Shown: positions 43,234-53,800, counted from the first letter of the stretch. The stretch: 64,000 bases of DNA from Poriferisodalis sp965208485 (GCF_965208485.1 NZ_OZ242344.1:868001-932000); one strand, 5' to 3'. Numbers and translations are program-made. Notes: a model not told the origin generated them from the sequence alone.

Positions 43234-46118
43234 TGCGAAGCTTGCTGCGGCCGAATCAGGAACTCGGCGCCGTCGCGGCTATCGCCGAGCACGATTGACC
43301 AGCCCGCCCGCTCAAGCACTTGGCTGGCGATTGCGAGGCCGAGGCCGCTGCCACCAGGGCGCGTGGTGAAGCCGAAGTCAAAAACGCGATCCGCTATGTC
43401 GTCAGCAATGCCTGGGCCGCTGTCTCGGTAGGTGATGGTTTGACCTCGGCAACCGAGCTCGATCGCCCTGGCCTCGCCAGTCCCAGTTTGGCCGATCCAA
43501 TACAGGCTGTTGTCGACAAGGTTGACGAAGACCGGGTAATACGTCGACGCGTACCCTTCGATCTTCAGGGCCTGGAACTCGGGGCTCGGATCGAGCGTGA
43601 CGTTCACGGTACGCATTCGCTCGTAGAAGAGTTCGCCGAGGAACCGCGAGATGTCGCTGCCCTTGATGGTGGTCTTGGCACGTCGAATTCGCCGTTGCAT
43701 TGGCGTCAGCAGCGTCAAGTAGCTGTCAAGGTGGTCGAAGTCTCGCCGAAGAGCCTCGTATACCGGGACAAGTTGCGGGTTCTTCTTCGCCCACGAGTGG
43801 ACTTTCCGCACATCGCTGCGGATGCTCGACACTGTCTGACTGAACTCGTGATCCACAACGGCCAGCGCCATTCCCAACTGAACGAATTCGAGCTGAGCAT
43901 CTGCTTGTTCCCGAAGCTCCACGATCTCCGCGTCGGCTGCAGCCGCAAGCTCGGTAGGCGTTGGCGCGCCCACATCGAACACCGCTGCGCTCGAGCGGAC
44001 GAGATTCGCAACCCGCATGAACGCCCGGCGCGAATCTGCCGTCAGCAAGTCGAGCGCCTGCTCGAACTCGGCCTGCTCTTCGATCCACCCTCGGCCACCT
44101 GGCGCGCTCGGCTGAACGACTGCTCCCAATCGCTGCTCAAAATCGCTTCGCAGCCCGTCGAGGATGGACCTCACGCTCTCGCTCATGGTGCTCAGTGCGC
44201 GGGACGCCTGAGTCTCGGCGGCACGTACTCGGTCTCGCACCGAGCCGACCCGCTGTTCGATGAACTCCTTGCGTTCGCGCTCATCCGACTCCTGTGCGAC
44301 GAGGCGCTCTTCGATCGCCGCCGCCAGTTCGTCGACCGCTTCTAGGGCCGGCCGAATGTGCGACTGCTCAGCATCTGAGGCCATGCGCTCGACCTGAGCC
44401 ATGGCGCGACGCATCGACGCTGTTGGCGCGAACCCCTCGGGTTCGTCGTACGCCAGCGGTTCGACGAGCCACTGGATCGCCCGTTTGGCATCGCCTACTC
44501 GTCTCGTCGCTGGTTGCAGGCGATCCGCCTCAGCGAGTTCTGCACGCAGTTCGCTCACGATGCGGGAAGCCTCTTGCCCTATGTCTGTGGAATCGAGGTG
44601 CCGCTGGGCCGCAACGAGCTGGCCTTGGAGCGTCCTCCGTCCTGCAGCAGCCTGCTTGTCGCGTTGCTTGCGAAGTTCATCCTCCCTGACGAGGCGTGCC
44701 CGGCCCTGTTCATATGCATGCACGTCGGCCCCGTCCGAGCGGTAGTAGCGAGCAGCCAATTCCAGCAGCAGATTCATGAGCAGCTTGCGAAAGTCCGAGT
44801 AGGCGCGGCCCCGGGTGAATCCCTCTCTGCCTGCCTTCTCCTGCAGCCCAGGATTCTGATCGCTGGAGAGCCGGATAGCGCCGAACATCCGTCGATAGGA
44901 GAAGTAGTAGTAGGCAGCCCCGAGAGATCGCCGCTCCTCAATCTCGAGGTAGTCCACGTCCGGCCTGCCGTAGGGTTGCACCCGGATGCCGTCCTTATAC
45001 ACATAAAGACCGCCTAGCCTTCTCAGCTTGGTGAACATGACCCGAAAAGCCTCCGGGTCGAGCATCGACTCGCTCGGCAAGCCCTGCACGACGCCGACTT
45101 CGAACGTGAACGGCCCACAACGCGGCGGCGACGAGTCTGGGCAAGGGATCTCGAAGTCTGAGACGTCTTCGGCAAAGATCCTGATGGTTCCCGCAAAGTT
45201 GCCGTTTTCGTCGAACTGGCCCCGAATGTGGTGATCGGCGTTGTCGAAATCATCCGTACCGAAAAACTCGTTGGGATCGAGCCGGCTCTCGCTGTCGCCC
45301 CCGCCTCGGTGATCCATGAAGTCAACGGAGAACTCGGGCGTTGTCGGTTCGCGGAGCCACACATCGGTGAACCCGTGCAGGGTCTGATCGAACAGAGACG
45401 CCTCGCTAGAGCTTTGGGGCTCGAGGTCGGCAGGGAGATCGCCCGATGCCGGCGAGACGACGAAGGTTGTGCCACTCGAGCCAAGCGCTCCCAAATCGGG
45501 CACGTCCCAACTGGGATCGTCAGGCAGCGCGTCGATCGTTGCTCGTATTTCGTCGAGCCGCCTTTGCCACGACTGCGAACTGTCCTTGCTCCTGAAGCTC
45601 TCCACTGCCTCACACAGCGGGGTCTTGAGACGGCGAACATCAGCCTCGGTGAGCTCGTCCGCGTGCAGCTCGATCAGGCCCACGGGCACCTCGTCGAGGT
45701 CGACGCCCGGCAACTCAAACATCTGCCAGTTGACGAGAGCGGCAATCGTCGGACTGCCGGCGTGCTTCGACATCGCCAGGACCTGACTGCCGAGCGCTCC
45801 GATGGCAAAACGACCGATGCCCTTCTCGCCGAGCTGCACTCTCAGCTGCATGCCGGGCGGGCGTTCCACAGGTGAGCGTTCCAGCTTGGACTCCGTGGCA
45901 ATGGTGAGCCATGACCCCTGAAACGCGTCAAGGTTCATGCCCACGCCGTCATCCCTCACGACGAGCATGTTGAGCTTGCGGTAGTAGTCAGCGATGGCAT
46001 AGGTGGCATATGCATCGTGAGCGTTCTTGAAGAGTTCGCTCAGCGCTGTCGGCAGGTTGGCGATCTGCTGTCTCCCAAGCATGTCGACCGCTCGGGCCCT
46101 GGCTCGGAACCCGGTCAC
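43230..46118 (-). CDS. Dual-GHKL ATPase: Hsp90/MORC-like N-terminus, histidine-kinase-like C-terminus
   Basis: A 962-residue protein with two ATP-binding folds. Residues 10-200 carry the Hsp90/MutL/MORC-type Bergerat motifs: LSELFKNAHDA (N box, 27-37), RDDGVGM (G1, 55-61) and GEKGIGRFAIG (G2, 97-107). Residues about 500-740 are a long coiled coil. Near 757 a dimerisation-helix-like VVDHEFSQTVSSIRSDVRK offers a candidate phospho-acceptor His. FVNLVDNSLYW, YRDSGPGIADD and TTRPGGSGLGLAIASQVL (864-935) form a typical histidine-kinase ATPase. GTG 46118 overlaps the methyltransferase stop by four bases. MORC-like ATPases in restriction loci are known; the C-terminal kinase-like addition plus a receiver partner is the notable part. 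Confidence 0.88.
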   Translation of the reverse strand: MTGFRARARAVDMLGRQQIANLPTALSELFKNAHDAYATYAIADYYRKLNMLVVRDDGVGMNLDAFQGSWLTIATESKLERSPVERPPGMQLRVQLGEKGIGRFAIGALGSQVLAMSKHAGSPTIAALVNWQMFELPGVDLDEVPVGLIELHADELTEADVRRLKTPLCEAVESFRSKDSSQSWQRRLDEIRATIDALPDDPSWDVPDLGALGSSGTTFVVSPASGDLPADLEPQSSSEASLFDQTLHGFTDVWLREPTTPEFSVDFMDHRGGGDSESRLDPNEFFGTDDFDNADHHIRGQFDENGNFAGTIRIFAEDVSDFEIPCPDSSPPRCGPFTFEVGVVQGLPSESMLDPEAFRVMFTKLRRLGGLYVYKDGIRVQPYGRPDVDYLEIEERRSLGAAYYYFSYRRMFGAIRLSSDQNPGLQEKAGREGFTRGRAYSDFRKLLMNLLLELAARYYRSDGADVHAYEQGRARLVREDELRKQRDKQAAAGRRTLQGQLVAAQRHLDSTDIGQEASRIVSELRAELAEADRLQPATRRVGDAKRAIQWLVEPLAYDEPEGFAPTASMRRAMAQVERMASDAEQSHIRPALEAVDELAAAIEERLVAQESDERERKEFIEQRVGSVRDRVRAAETQASRALSTMSESVRSILDGLRSDFEQRLGAVVQPSAPGGRGWIEEQAEFEQALDLLTADSRRAFMRVANLVRSSAAVFDVGAPTPTELAAAADAEIVELREQADAQLEFVQLGMALAVVDHEFSQTVSSIRSDVRKVHSWAKKNPQLVPVYEALRRDFDHLDSYLTLLTPMQRRIRRAKTTIKGSDISRFLGELFYERMRTVNVTLDPSPEFQALKIEGYASTYYPVFVNLVDNSLYWIGQTGTGEARAIELGCRGQTITYRDSGPGIADDIADRVFDFGFTTRPGGSGLGLAIASQVLERAGWSIVLGDSRDGAEFLIRPQQASQ

Positions 46119-47242
46119 GCTGCGTTCCTCATCTCGATCGTGCCGCCAGCGGTCTGACCCGCCTGTTGGCACGACTCTGCGCTACTGCCTCGATCGCGAG
46201 CCTTTGCCACATGCTCTATGAAGTGCTGTCCGAACTGCCGTGCCAGCAGGACCGGTACCGCGTTTCCAATCTGGCGAGCCTGTGAAGTCAGGCCTCCGGC
46301 GAACTCGAAGAAATCCGGGAATGTCTGCAAGCGTGCCGCCTCCCGTGCGGTGATTGCACGCTGCTCAGTCGGGTGGCCGAATCTCCCATTGCTGTAGCTG
46401 ATGCACTTCGTTGTGAGCGTTGGCGCGGGCTTGTCCCAGCTCAGCCGGCCGTAGACGTCGGTGTGGCCGCCAAAGCCTCCGCTGTGGCAGTCGGGCCACA
46501 GGCGCTTCGGCCAGTTCCGCCGGTCGCCTCCCTCGGGCGTGGCCTTGATGCGTTCGCGATTCAGCGGCGTGAGGTGCATCGCCCTGTGGCTGCTGATCGC
46601 GGCTGCTTCTGGCCCATCGACATTGTGCGGCAGCGAATGTAGGGCATCGCGGACGGTGACGTGCGGCTGATCGGTCAGAGGGCCATGGGTCGGCGTCGGA
46701 AGGTCGATCTCGCTAAGGCTGCTGGCGATGAGGACGAGCCGACGACGAGTCTGCGGCACGCCGTAGTCCGCGCAGGAGATCGTGTCGAATGCGACGTCAT
46801 GCGTCTTCTCCAGCACTTCGACGAATTCCATGAAGGGACCGTCCGACTTGGATGCGCGCCTCATTCCCGGCACGTTCTCCACAAAGACCAACTGCGGACA
46901 CAGCGCCTCGACAAAGTGAAGAAGCTCAAGCACCAGTTCGGACCGCTCGTCCTCCCCAGTCGCTGCATTGCGATGGCCAGCGAAGGGCTGGCACGGCGCG
47001 CACCCAGCCAGCAGGCGGATGGCCTCATCCGCAGGCGGCATGACGGACACGACCTCTTCGGTCGCAAGCTCTCGGATGTCACGCTGGACAGCCTTCACGT
47101 CGGGAAAGTTCAGCTTGAACGTCTGGACGGCTTCCTCATCCCAGTCGGTGGCAAAGACTGGTCGCACCCCGGCATCGGCGAAGCCTCGCGCAGTCCCGCC
47201 GCAGCCCGAGAAGAAGTCCGCAAGCACAATCTCGCGAGTCAT
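46115..47242 (-). CDS. dcm: DNA (cytosine-5) methyltransferase
   Basis: A 375-residue C5-cytosine methyltransferase. Motif I is LADFFSGCGGTARGF (7-21) and motif IV is GCAPCQPFAGH with catalytic Cys84. Motif VI is FVENVPG (120-126), motif VIII is DYGVPQTRRRLVLIAS, and motifs IX-X are REAARLQTFPDFF and QIGNAVPVLLARQFG. The target-recognition stretch between VIII and IX is short, so specificity is probably for a short sequence. It is the first gene of a three-gene operon (GTGA and ATGA overlaps) with the GHKL and receiver genes. A promoter should lie in the 132 bases between it and the DUF1156 gene. Confidence 0.93.
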   Translation of the reverse strand: MTREIVLADFFSGCGGTARGFADAGVRPVFATDWDEEAVQTFKLNFPDVKAVQRDIRELATEEVVSVMPPADEAIRLLAGCAPCQPFAGHRNAATGEDERSELVLELLHFVEALCPQLVFVENVPGMRRASKSDGPFMEFVEVLEKTHDVAFDTISCADYGVPQTRRRLVLIASSLSEIDLPTPTHGPLTDQPHVTVRDALHSLPHNVDGPEAAAISSHRAMHLTPLNRERIKATPEGGDRRNWPKRLWPDCHSGGFGGHTDVYGRLSWDKPAPTLTTKCISYSNGRFGHPTEQRAITAREAARLQTFPDFFEFAGGLTSQARQIGNAVPVLLARQFGQHFIEHVAKARDRGSSAESCQQAGQTAGGTIEMRNAA

Positions 47243-47374
47243 GCAGCCAACACCTCCTCAATCAGCGTTGCCACGACGCGCACCCTGCAGAGCACGTTTT
47301 CATGAGTGCAGTCAACCAAGGAGGTGTGACAACGGGAGTCTGGGCCGAGCTCTGGAAAAGAGGACGCGATTTGC

Positions 47375-50167
47375 TCATTGCGTAAACATCTGACCCTCGA
47401 CAGGCGCCGCGGCTCGGGCGGCGGCTGCGAGGGCGCCTTCGCGCAGGCTGGGCCAAGCGGTGATGAGGCTGTTGTAGGCGTTGGCCTCGGCGGCCCAACC
47501 ATTGTCGTTGGCCTTCTGGTACAGCAGGTAGGCAAGCTGACGGGCCCGGTCGCCGTTGCCGCCGAGCGTGTGCAGCAGGTCGGCAGCCTCGCTCTCGGAG
47601 CGCTCGAGAGCGGCTACGAGGTACTGCAGCGCCTCCCAGATTGTGAACCGGTCGTCTTCAGCGGGAGACCAAGGCTGCTTGAGTTCATCGCGCTTGTACA
47701 GCCGGAACTTGCCGCTATGGGCCTCGCCGATGCCCGACTCGTCTAGCCCTTCGAGGGAAGTGTTCTTGGCCTTGGCCACGCTCTCCGCATCGCCAGAGGA
47801 TCCCGACCCGTACTGGTGCTCGGCGAACCAAGTCAACGCGAACCGCGTGTCGCGGTCCAGTTCGGCTTCTTCACCATCCAGCACTTCGCCCAGCACATCG
47901 TTGATGATCGACAACGCCGCCGACACACGCATCGCTGTCCCATCGGCCTCAACAACCTTGGCATAGCGCGAGAACACCTTGATCCCCGGTCCGATCGTGG
48001 ACTGGGCCATGTCAACCGGTGCGATGTTGCCTGATTGCAGGAGGCGGACCGCTTCCGGTAGTTCGCTGCGAAGCGCAGCGATGAACTCGCCCCGGGTGGC
48101 CATGATCGCTTTGGGGGTCCGGGGCCTGCACGCAAGGACGATAGAAGAGGCAAGGGCGTTCGAGCGATTGGCACGAAGTCGGCCTGGTTTCTCTGTGCGT
48201 ATCGGCCAAGTGGAACTGATCTGTAAGCCAGCATCGAGAATGGCCTGGAGAAACGTGTCCCAACCTGTAGACCGAAGTTCGCCGTCGTTGGTTTCCGTTG
48301 CCTTGTAAGCATAGTAGATCGTCGCCGGCACATCCAAAGTCGAAGCAGCGCCGAGATCTCTCATGCACTCGGCCATCCCGCTTTCGAAGAATTCTTCGGC
48401 TTCCTCGTTGGATCCCGTCCGAACATTATCGGCGACCAATTCTTGCGCCTTAGGAGTCGTCAGGGTGGACGTCTCATCCGGCCAAATGCCTGCGAGATTC
48501 ATTCGCATCCAAACATAGAAGTAGTCTGAAATATCTGCATAAGGAACATTGTCGTAGTAGGGAGGATCAGTGGAGATCGCAACGCCTGAACTCTGCCGCA
48601 GTAGAGCACGAGCATCTCTTTGAGATGCTCGGCCCTCTTGTGAACTTGCCGGGGTTCGATCAATCGCACGCGCGACCCAATTGACCATGGACTTCCAACT
48701 TCCGGTAGATCCCGAGAATGGATTACACTCCGCATAATCCCAGGTCATCGGAATGGCTTGACGGCCAAAGGTGTGTGCCACAAAGCCTTGCGGAGCCCAT
48801 ATCGCGATCGTCGACCAATAGTCGACGCACTTATCTATGACGAACGCTAAGTATGTGACGACCGCTTCGGCATATGCGGTTGCCCCACGGCCACCACTAC
48901 GCAGGGACCTACGATCGTCTGCGATGCCCACAGCCTCCGCGTCAGCTCGCGCACCAACCGCTACCTCACTCAGCAGGTCCGAGAATGTCGTCAACGCCAC
49001 CAGCTGCCTAGACCTAAAGAGCTTCCACCATTCGTCCATTCCGTACGGTGGCGGCAGCATGTACCGAGAGTTTTCTGTGATGTAACCCCGGGGAACGTTC
49101 ATTGGCGGTGGACAATCCGCTGCCAGTCGATCCTCCTCTGTCGCATCACAGAACATGCGGCCGGCAACGCCTTCGGCGACAACCGCCATCATCTGGGCAT
49201 CCATCCGGCCGTCCGTGCCCTCGGACTTGACATATCCAGCCGGAATCGCGGCACCTGTAGCGATGCAAACCCCATTCCCGCGGCTGACTGTGCGGCCGTG
49301 CGTGGGCTCACCTCCCTCGCGTAGTTGGTAGCTAATGCTCTGGGACGTGTGGTCTAGTTGCGGTTCGATCCAGACTTTCGGCTTGCCCTTCTGGTTGGAG
49401 AGCGTCCATGACGCCACCAGCGGCACGTGGCCCGACCAGCTCGGATCGGGTGACTCCACCGTTCGCGCCCAAATCCAGGCGATGGGTGTGAGTTTCTCGC
49501 CGTCCGGCCCGGTGGCATCTGGATAGAGGTGGCCGATGCGTCGCTCGGCCTCGTCACGCATCCACCGGCCGTAGGCCTCAACATCCGCCGCCAGCCCTTG
49601 CGCCCGCTCCCAGGTGGTCAGGGTCTTGTCGATGTCGGGGTGCACCGGCGGCAGGCCGGCAAACCGAGGCGGTATCTCGATCATCGCCTTGTTGATCAGC
49701 ACCGCAACAGGGTTCAGATCCCCCGCCAGTGCCGTCAACCCAAGCCGTTGGGCCTCCAGCGGGATCGCCCCACCGCCAGCGAACGGATCCAGGATCGGCG
49801 GCGGTCCTCCCGGGAAAGCCCGATCGATCTCCGCCCGAGCATCCGCCAACACCTCAGCGTCGTTGGAGTTCTCCCACTTGACCAGCCGCTCCAAGATCCG
49901 AAACAGCCGCTGCCGCTCCGTCTCCTGCGCCTCTGCGGCGGGCAGCAGATTGCCGTCGGGGTCGCGATATCCCTCAGCTGACGGATCGTCCACCAGTGAC
50001 GCCCAGATCACCGCCCGGGCTGCCGCCAACGGCCGTCGCGCCCACCACAGGTGCAACGTCGACGGGTGCCCGTGCCGGATCGACTTCTCCCGCGCCGCCT
50101 CTGCATTGATCGCCGCCAGCGGCAGCGCCACCTCAATCAGCTTCGGCCTGTACGCCCCCGCCGTCAC
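47375..50167 (-). CDS. DUF1156 DNA methylase, Hma-like methylase component
   Basis: A 930-residue amino-methyltransferase. The N-terminal DUF1156 signature is KSIRHGHPSTLHLWWARRPL (28-47), followed by AdoMet motif I ILDPFAGGGAIPLEAQ (125-140) and GDLNPVAVLINKAMIE. The catalytic motif IV is DPPYYDNVPYADISDYFYVW near 545, which fits N6-adenine or N4-cytosine methylation. The C-terminal 150 residues are helical. These large methylases have no separate specificity subunit and are found with DUF499 ATPases and DUF3883 helicases. The segment around 48.2-49.1 kb is visibly less GC-rich than its flanks. Two 37-bp direct repeats lie just upstream of its start. Confidence 0.9.
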   Translation of the reverse strand: MTAGAYRPKLIEVALPLAAINAEAAREKSIRHGHPSTLHLWWARRPLAAARAVIWASLVDDPSAEGYRDPDGNLLPAAEAQETERQRLFRILERLVKWENSNDAEVLADARAEIDRAFPGGPPPILDPFAGGGAIPLEAQRLGLTALAGDLNPVAVLINKAMIEIPPRFAGLPPVHPDIDKTLTTWERAQGLAADVEAYGRWMRDEAERRIGHLYPDATGPDGEKLTPIAWIWARTVESPDPSWSGHVPLVASWTLSNQKGKPKVWIEPQLDHTSQSISYQLREGGEPTHGRTVSRGNGVCIATGAAIPAGYVKSEGTDGRMDAQMMAVVAEGVAGRMFCDATEEDRLAADCPPPMNVPRGYITENSRYMLPPPYGMDEWWKLFRSRQLVALTTFSDLLSEVAVGARADAEAVGIADDRRSLRSGGRGATAYAEAVVTYLAFVIDKCVDYWSTIAIWAPQGFVAHTFGRQAIPMTWDYAECNPFSGSTGSWKSMVNWVARAIDRTPASSQEGRASQRDARALLRQSSGVAISTDPPYYDNVPYADISDYFYVWMRMNLAGIWPDETSTLTTPKAQELVADNVRTGSNEEAEEFFESGMAECMRDLGAASTLDVPATIYYAYKATETNDGELRSTGWDTFLQAILDAGLQISSTWPIRTEKPGRLRANRSNALASSIVLACRPRTPKAIMATRGEFIAALRSELPEAVRLLQSGNIAPVDMAQSTIGPGIKVFSRYAKVVEADGTAMRVSAALSIINDVLGEVLDGEEAELDRDTRFALTWFAEHQYGSGSSGDAESVAKAKNTSLEGLDESGIGEAHSGKFRLYKRDELKQPWSPAEDDRFTIWEALQYLVAALERSESEAADLLHTLGGNGDRARQLAYLLYQKANDNGWAAEANAYNSLITAWPSLREGALAAAARAAAPVEGQMFTQ

Positions 50168-50199
50168 GACGCCTCACGGTAGCCAACAGCGCCGACCAG

Positions 50200-50310
50200 C
50201 CACGGGTCGCAGTAGCAACCGCGATCTGACATCCATTTGCGGCGCGGCCGGGTCCGGTTCGTCGGCGGGGGGGCCACGGGTCGCAGTAGCAACCGCAATC
50301 TGATATCCAT
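50200..50310. repeat. Pair of 37-bp direct repeats with a 37-bp spacer
   Basis: Copies at 50200-50236 and 50274-50310 both open CCACGGGTCGCAGTAGCAAC and end ATCCAT. They differ at two positions (GCGATCTGAC versus GCAATCTGAT). The interval is also 37 bp and unrelated. An AT-rich tract follows directly. The pair lies between divergent defence genes, 33 bp upstream of the DUF1156 start. It may be a tandem operator, or a relict one-spacer CRISPR with adjoining leader. No cas gene is in the window. Confidence 0.85.
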
Positions 50311-50345
50311 AGCAGAGTATATATTTTCATTATATTTCATTATCC
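50311..50345 (+). promoter_or_regulatory. AT-rich promoter tract between divergent defence genes
   Basis: The tract AGCAGAGTATATATTTTCAT, followed by TATATTTCATTATCCCT, is by far the most AT-rich stretch of the window and contains TATATT and TATATT-like -10 boxes. It lies between the DUF1156 gene (minus) and the SGHY operon (plus). It is the likely promoter of at least the plus-strand operon. Exact -35/-10 pairs cannot be set. Confidence 0.45.
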
Positions 50346-50391
50346 CTAGAGTGGGGTCGAATCGAGTAGCCGTGAAGGCAGATGCGACGCC

Positions 50392-50811
50392 TTGTCACCC
50401 CCGTACCGCAACCGATACCCGCAGCTGCTGGAGCAAGAGCTCGAAGCGGCGCGCCGGGCCGGCGTTGTCCCGGTCGAGGTCCCCAGCTCTGCCTTCACGG
50501 CATTGGCAACGACAGGAGTCCGCATGATCTTCGTCGTCTTGAACAATGGCAAGCTCGTCGCGGCTCCCCGAGAACGGGGTGCCGCGCACACATCCCACGC
50601 CGTGCTCGCCAATGGGGGTCCTGTGCTTGCCGCTGGCGAGTTCACCGTGGAGTTTCGTGGATCGGAGATCATGGTCTCGGCACTCAACGACATGAGCGGC
50701 CACTACCAGCCAGGAGCGGACGGCCTCGCAGTAGCTCAGGACGCGTTTGAGGCAGCTGGAATCAGCGTTCGCCCCGAGGCCACGACCTCCTACGATTGGA
50801 GATCATCATGA
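50392..50811 (+). CDS. Small SGHY-motif protein
   Basis: A protein of up to 139 residues, from TTG 50392 (ATG 50524 is an alternative giving 95 residues). The conserved-looking core is AAHTSHAVLANGGPVLAAGE, FTVEFRGSEIMVSALNDMSG and SGHYQPGADGLAVAQDAFEA. I recall the S-G-H-Y-x-P motif from the ends of polymorphic toxins and stand-alone defence-island proteins, but no function is established. It overlaps the next gene by four bases (ATGA), so it is made with the 1477-residue protein. It may be an effector or immunity partner of that protein. Confidence 0.65.
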   Translation: MSPPYRNRYPQLLEQELEAARRAGVVPVEVPSSAFTALATTGVRMIFVVLNNGKLVAAPRERGAAHTSHAVLANGGPVLAAGEFTVEFRGSEIMVSALNDMSGHYQPGADGLAVAQDAFEAAGISVRPEATTSYDWRSS

Positions 50812-53800
50812 GCGTCATCGATTCCGTCGTCGACACCTCAGGTGAGACGGCACTCCCAAGGCTTGAGGCTGCGCTCGCGGGCATTGCCCAAACGACGGGC
50901 TTCTACGACTTCGAGAACGCTTGGATCACAGGACTGCGAATGGTCTCGGGTTCGGACGGCGACGATGCTCGCAACCGTGTCCTGGTGGCTGCCGGTGAGC
51001 GGCTGTGTGTGCTCGGAGAACTGCAGGACGACGTCGCGCGGCGAGGCTGGCTGCGCCACATAGCCGAGGCGGTAAGGCTTCGCGGCGACGGCTGGATCAG
51101 CGGCGATCTGGAGCGGGTGGCCGCAACTGAAGCGCGAGAGGCCTTTGCTCGCATCGTTGGCGACCTGACCGAGCTACGGGAATCGGTCGTACCGGACGAG
51201 AACCTCAACGAGTTTGCGGCGCGGCGACCGCGTCCGGCAGACCGAATACGTGATCTGGGGCGAATCGCAGAAGCGCTCCGTTGCAGCGGACTGCTGGCGC
51301 TCTGCCCTGCTGAGGACTGCGGGCTTGCCCGGGATCTGGCGCGAGCCATGAATGCGCCTGTTCATCTGGTGCCGACGGTGCCGGAACCGCTGCAAGTGAG
51401 CCGGGATGACCTGATCGGCTGGGCGAAATCTGGCCGCGGCGACAAAGAGTTCCCGAGATTGGTGCGCAGCCTGATCGCCGAGACAGAGCCGACAGCAGGG
51501 CCGATCGATATGCCAGCGGGCACGGGGACGGCCTCCCCTAGTTGGGACGGAGTTGTGCAGTGCGCCCGCGGCAACCGCTTCGTGCCCGTCGGCAAATCCG
51601 CGTGGGAACTCACGACACAGCAGGACGGCGTGAAGAAGAAGGCCGGCTGCGACTACGCGAAGCGGCTCGAGACGTCAACTGCCGAGGAACGTGCCGAGTT
51701 TGCGTACGTGGCAGCGGCGTGTGCTCCGTGGACCAAGAGACGGACTTTCGAGTCCGAACGTACGGGCAAGGATGACTTCGACCGAGTGGTGGCCTTGAAT
51801 GCCGACAACTTGGAAGATTGGCTCTCGTGCGCCATCGCCACGACCGTCTGGATGCGCGATCAGCTTGGCAAGCCGACCGAGGGCATCAGCCTGCTGGCCA
51901 AGTGGTGGGAGAACTGGCTGGCGGCGACGACCAAGCTCTTGGATGAAGGCCTTGTGCTCGCAGGACGCGAGAAGGCAGCCACCGACCTGCGCGAGCACTG
52001 CAGCCGAGGCCGGGGCATCGTGACTGTTGGTGGCCAAGTCCACCGCGACGAAATCGTCGCCTTCATCGCCGCAGCGCTCAACGGCAGTGATGCCGGACAG
52101 ACCAACGCCGAACATGTGCTCTACGTCAACAGTCACTCCACAGCCGAGCGGCTGTTCGCGCAGGAAGCGATGTCGATTCCGCCAGGTCAGCCCAGTGTCG
52201 GTCTCGTGCTGACGATGGTGGTGCCATCGCCGGAGTTTGCGAAGCATCTGCCCGCCGGAAGCCCGCATCGAATGATCGTGCCGGTGCCCGGCGGTACCCA
52301 AACGGCCATCACGCTGGACGCGGTCGACTCGGAGGTGGTGGCGAAACGGCTCGAAGCGGCCGAGTTCGAGATGCACCAGGCCCACGAGCTGGGAAGCGTC
52401 GCTCGCACCAGCTTGATCGCACTTCAACGTCGTTTGGCAGTAGATCCCGCATTGCACACCCCGGAGTGGGCGATAGGGCATATCGACGCGCCGCTGCGAG
52501 CGTGCTTGCTGCTCGGCGGCTGGGATGAGACGCGCGAAGGCGACCGCGATGTCGTAGCTCAGCTCACAGGCATCGCCTACGACGAGGCCACTGAGATGCT
52601 GCGCAAGCTCGACACGGCTGGTGCGCCGCTGGTCGCTCTTGGTGAACAGTGGTACAGCGTCTCCCCCGCTGACACGTGGGTGCTGCTGCGCGATCAACTC
52701 ACCCCGGACGACATCAAGAAGTTCGCTGAGACGGCGCTCGCAGTGCTGACCGATGCCGACCCGCTCAGGGAGCTGATCGGCGAGGAACTTCTCCGTGCTC
52801 GCATTGACGGGGTGAAGGCCAGATGCTCGCTGCGGTTGAAGCGAGGGATGGCAACCACGCTCGCCCTCGCGGGCAGCCTGCCTCCCGATTCTCTTGCGGG
52901 CGCATTGCAAACGTCGGAACTAGCCAGCAGGGTCACGTCGCAATTGCTCCGTGCCGCCACGGACGACCCGACACACCGAACGTGGTTGGCACTCGTTGAC
53001 ATCTTGCCCTTGCTTGGTGAGGCAGTTCCCGGTGTCGTTCTGCAGGCGCTACGCAGCTGCCTTGCCGATCAACATGCCTTCACCCAGTCGATGTTCGCCG
53101 ACAGCGGCTCAAGCCTGATCGACTTCGGACCGACGTCGCCGCATCTCCGAGTTCTGAACGCGTTGGAGGTCATGGCGTGGTCGCCTGAGCATCTCTCGGC
53201 GGTTGCTGACGTACTCGCCCGGCTTGACAAGCTCAGCGCCGGCAGGCGAGACGCGACGCTGATAGGCGGCCGAGACCTCAACCGTCCGCTGGAGAGCCTT
53301 GCGTCAGTTATGTGCTCGTGGATGCCGCACACATCCGCCGATGCTGAGGCCCGCTTAGCGACAGTTCAGATGCTTCGACGCATCCATGGCGGCGTTGCTT
53401 GGAAGCTGATGCTGTCAATGATGCCGAGCGGCCACGAACTCCAGACCCCTGCAGCACTGCCGCAGTTTCGCGACTGGAGGCCAGCGCAGCCGGTCGTAAT
53501 GCGGACCGAACTCGCCAACATGACCACCTCCGTCGCGAAGATGCTCATCGAAGATGCCGGCAGCAACCCTGAGCGCTGGGTTCAGTTCACTGAGCACCTG
53601 GCTGATCTGCCGCATGATCTGTTCTCCAGAGCGATTTCGACGCTGGAGCAACTTGCGGCGTCCGGTCCCGATGAGAGCTTCAAGTCCAGAGTGTGGCCTG
53701 CACTCCAGGAACTCATCGAGAGCCACCGCCAGTTTCGCGATGCCCAGTGGGCGCTTCCCGAGGAGCGCGTGGAAGCACTGGAACAGGTACGGGACAGGTT

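Noticed and set aside
46115..47242. A partner Vsr, Z1 helicase or AIPR protein for the cytosine methyltransferase
   Set aside because: These frequent neighbours of GHKL-methylase loci were looked for on both sides, but only the HNH gene was found.
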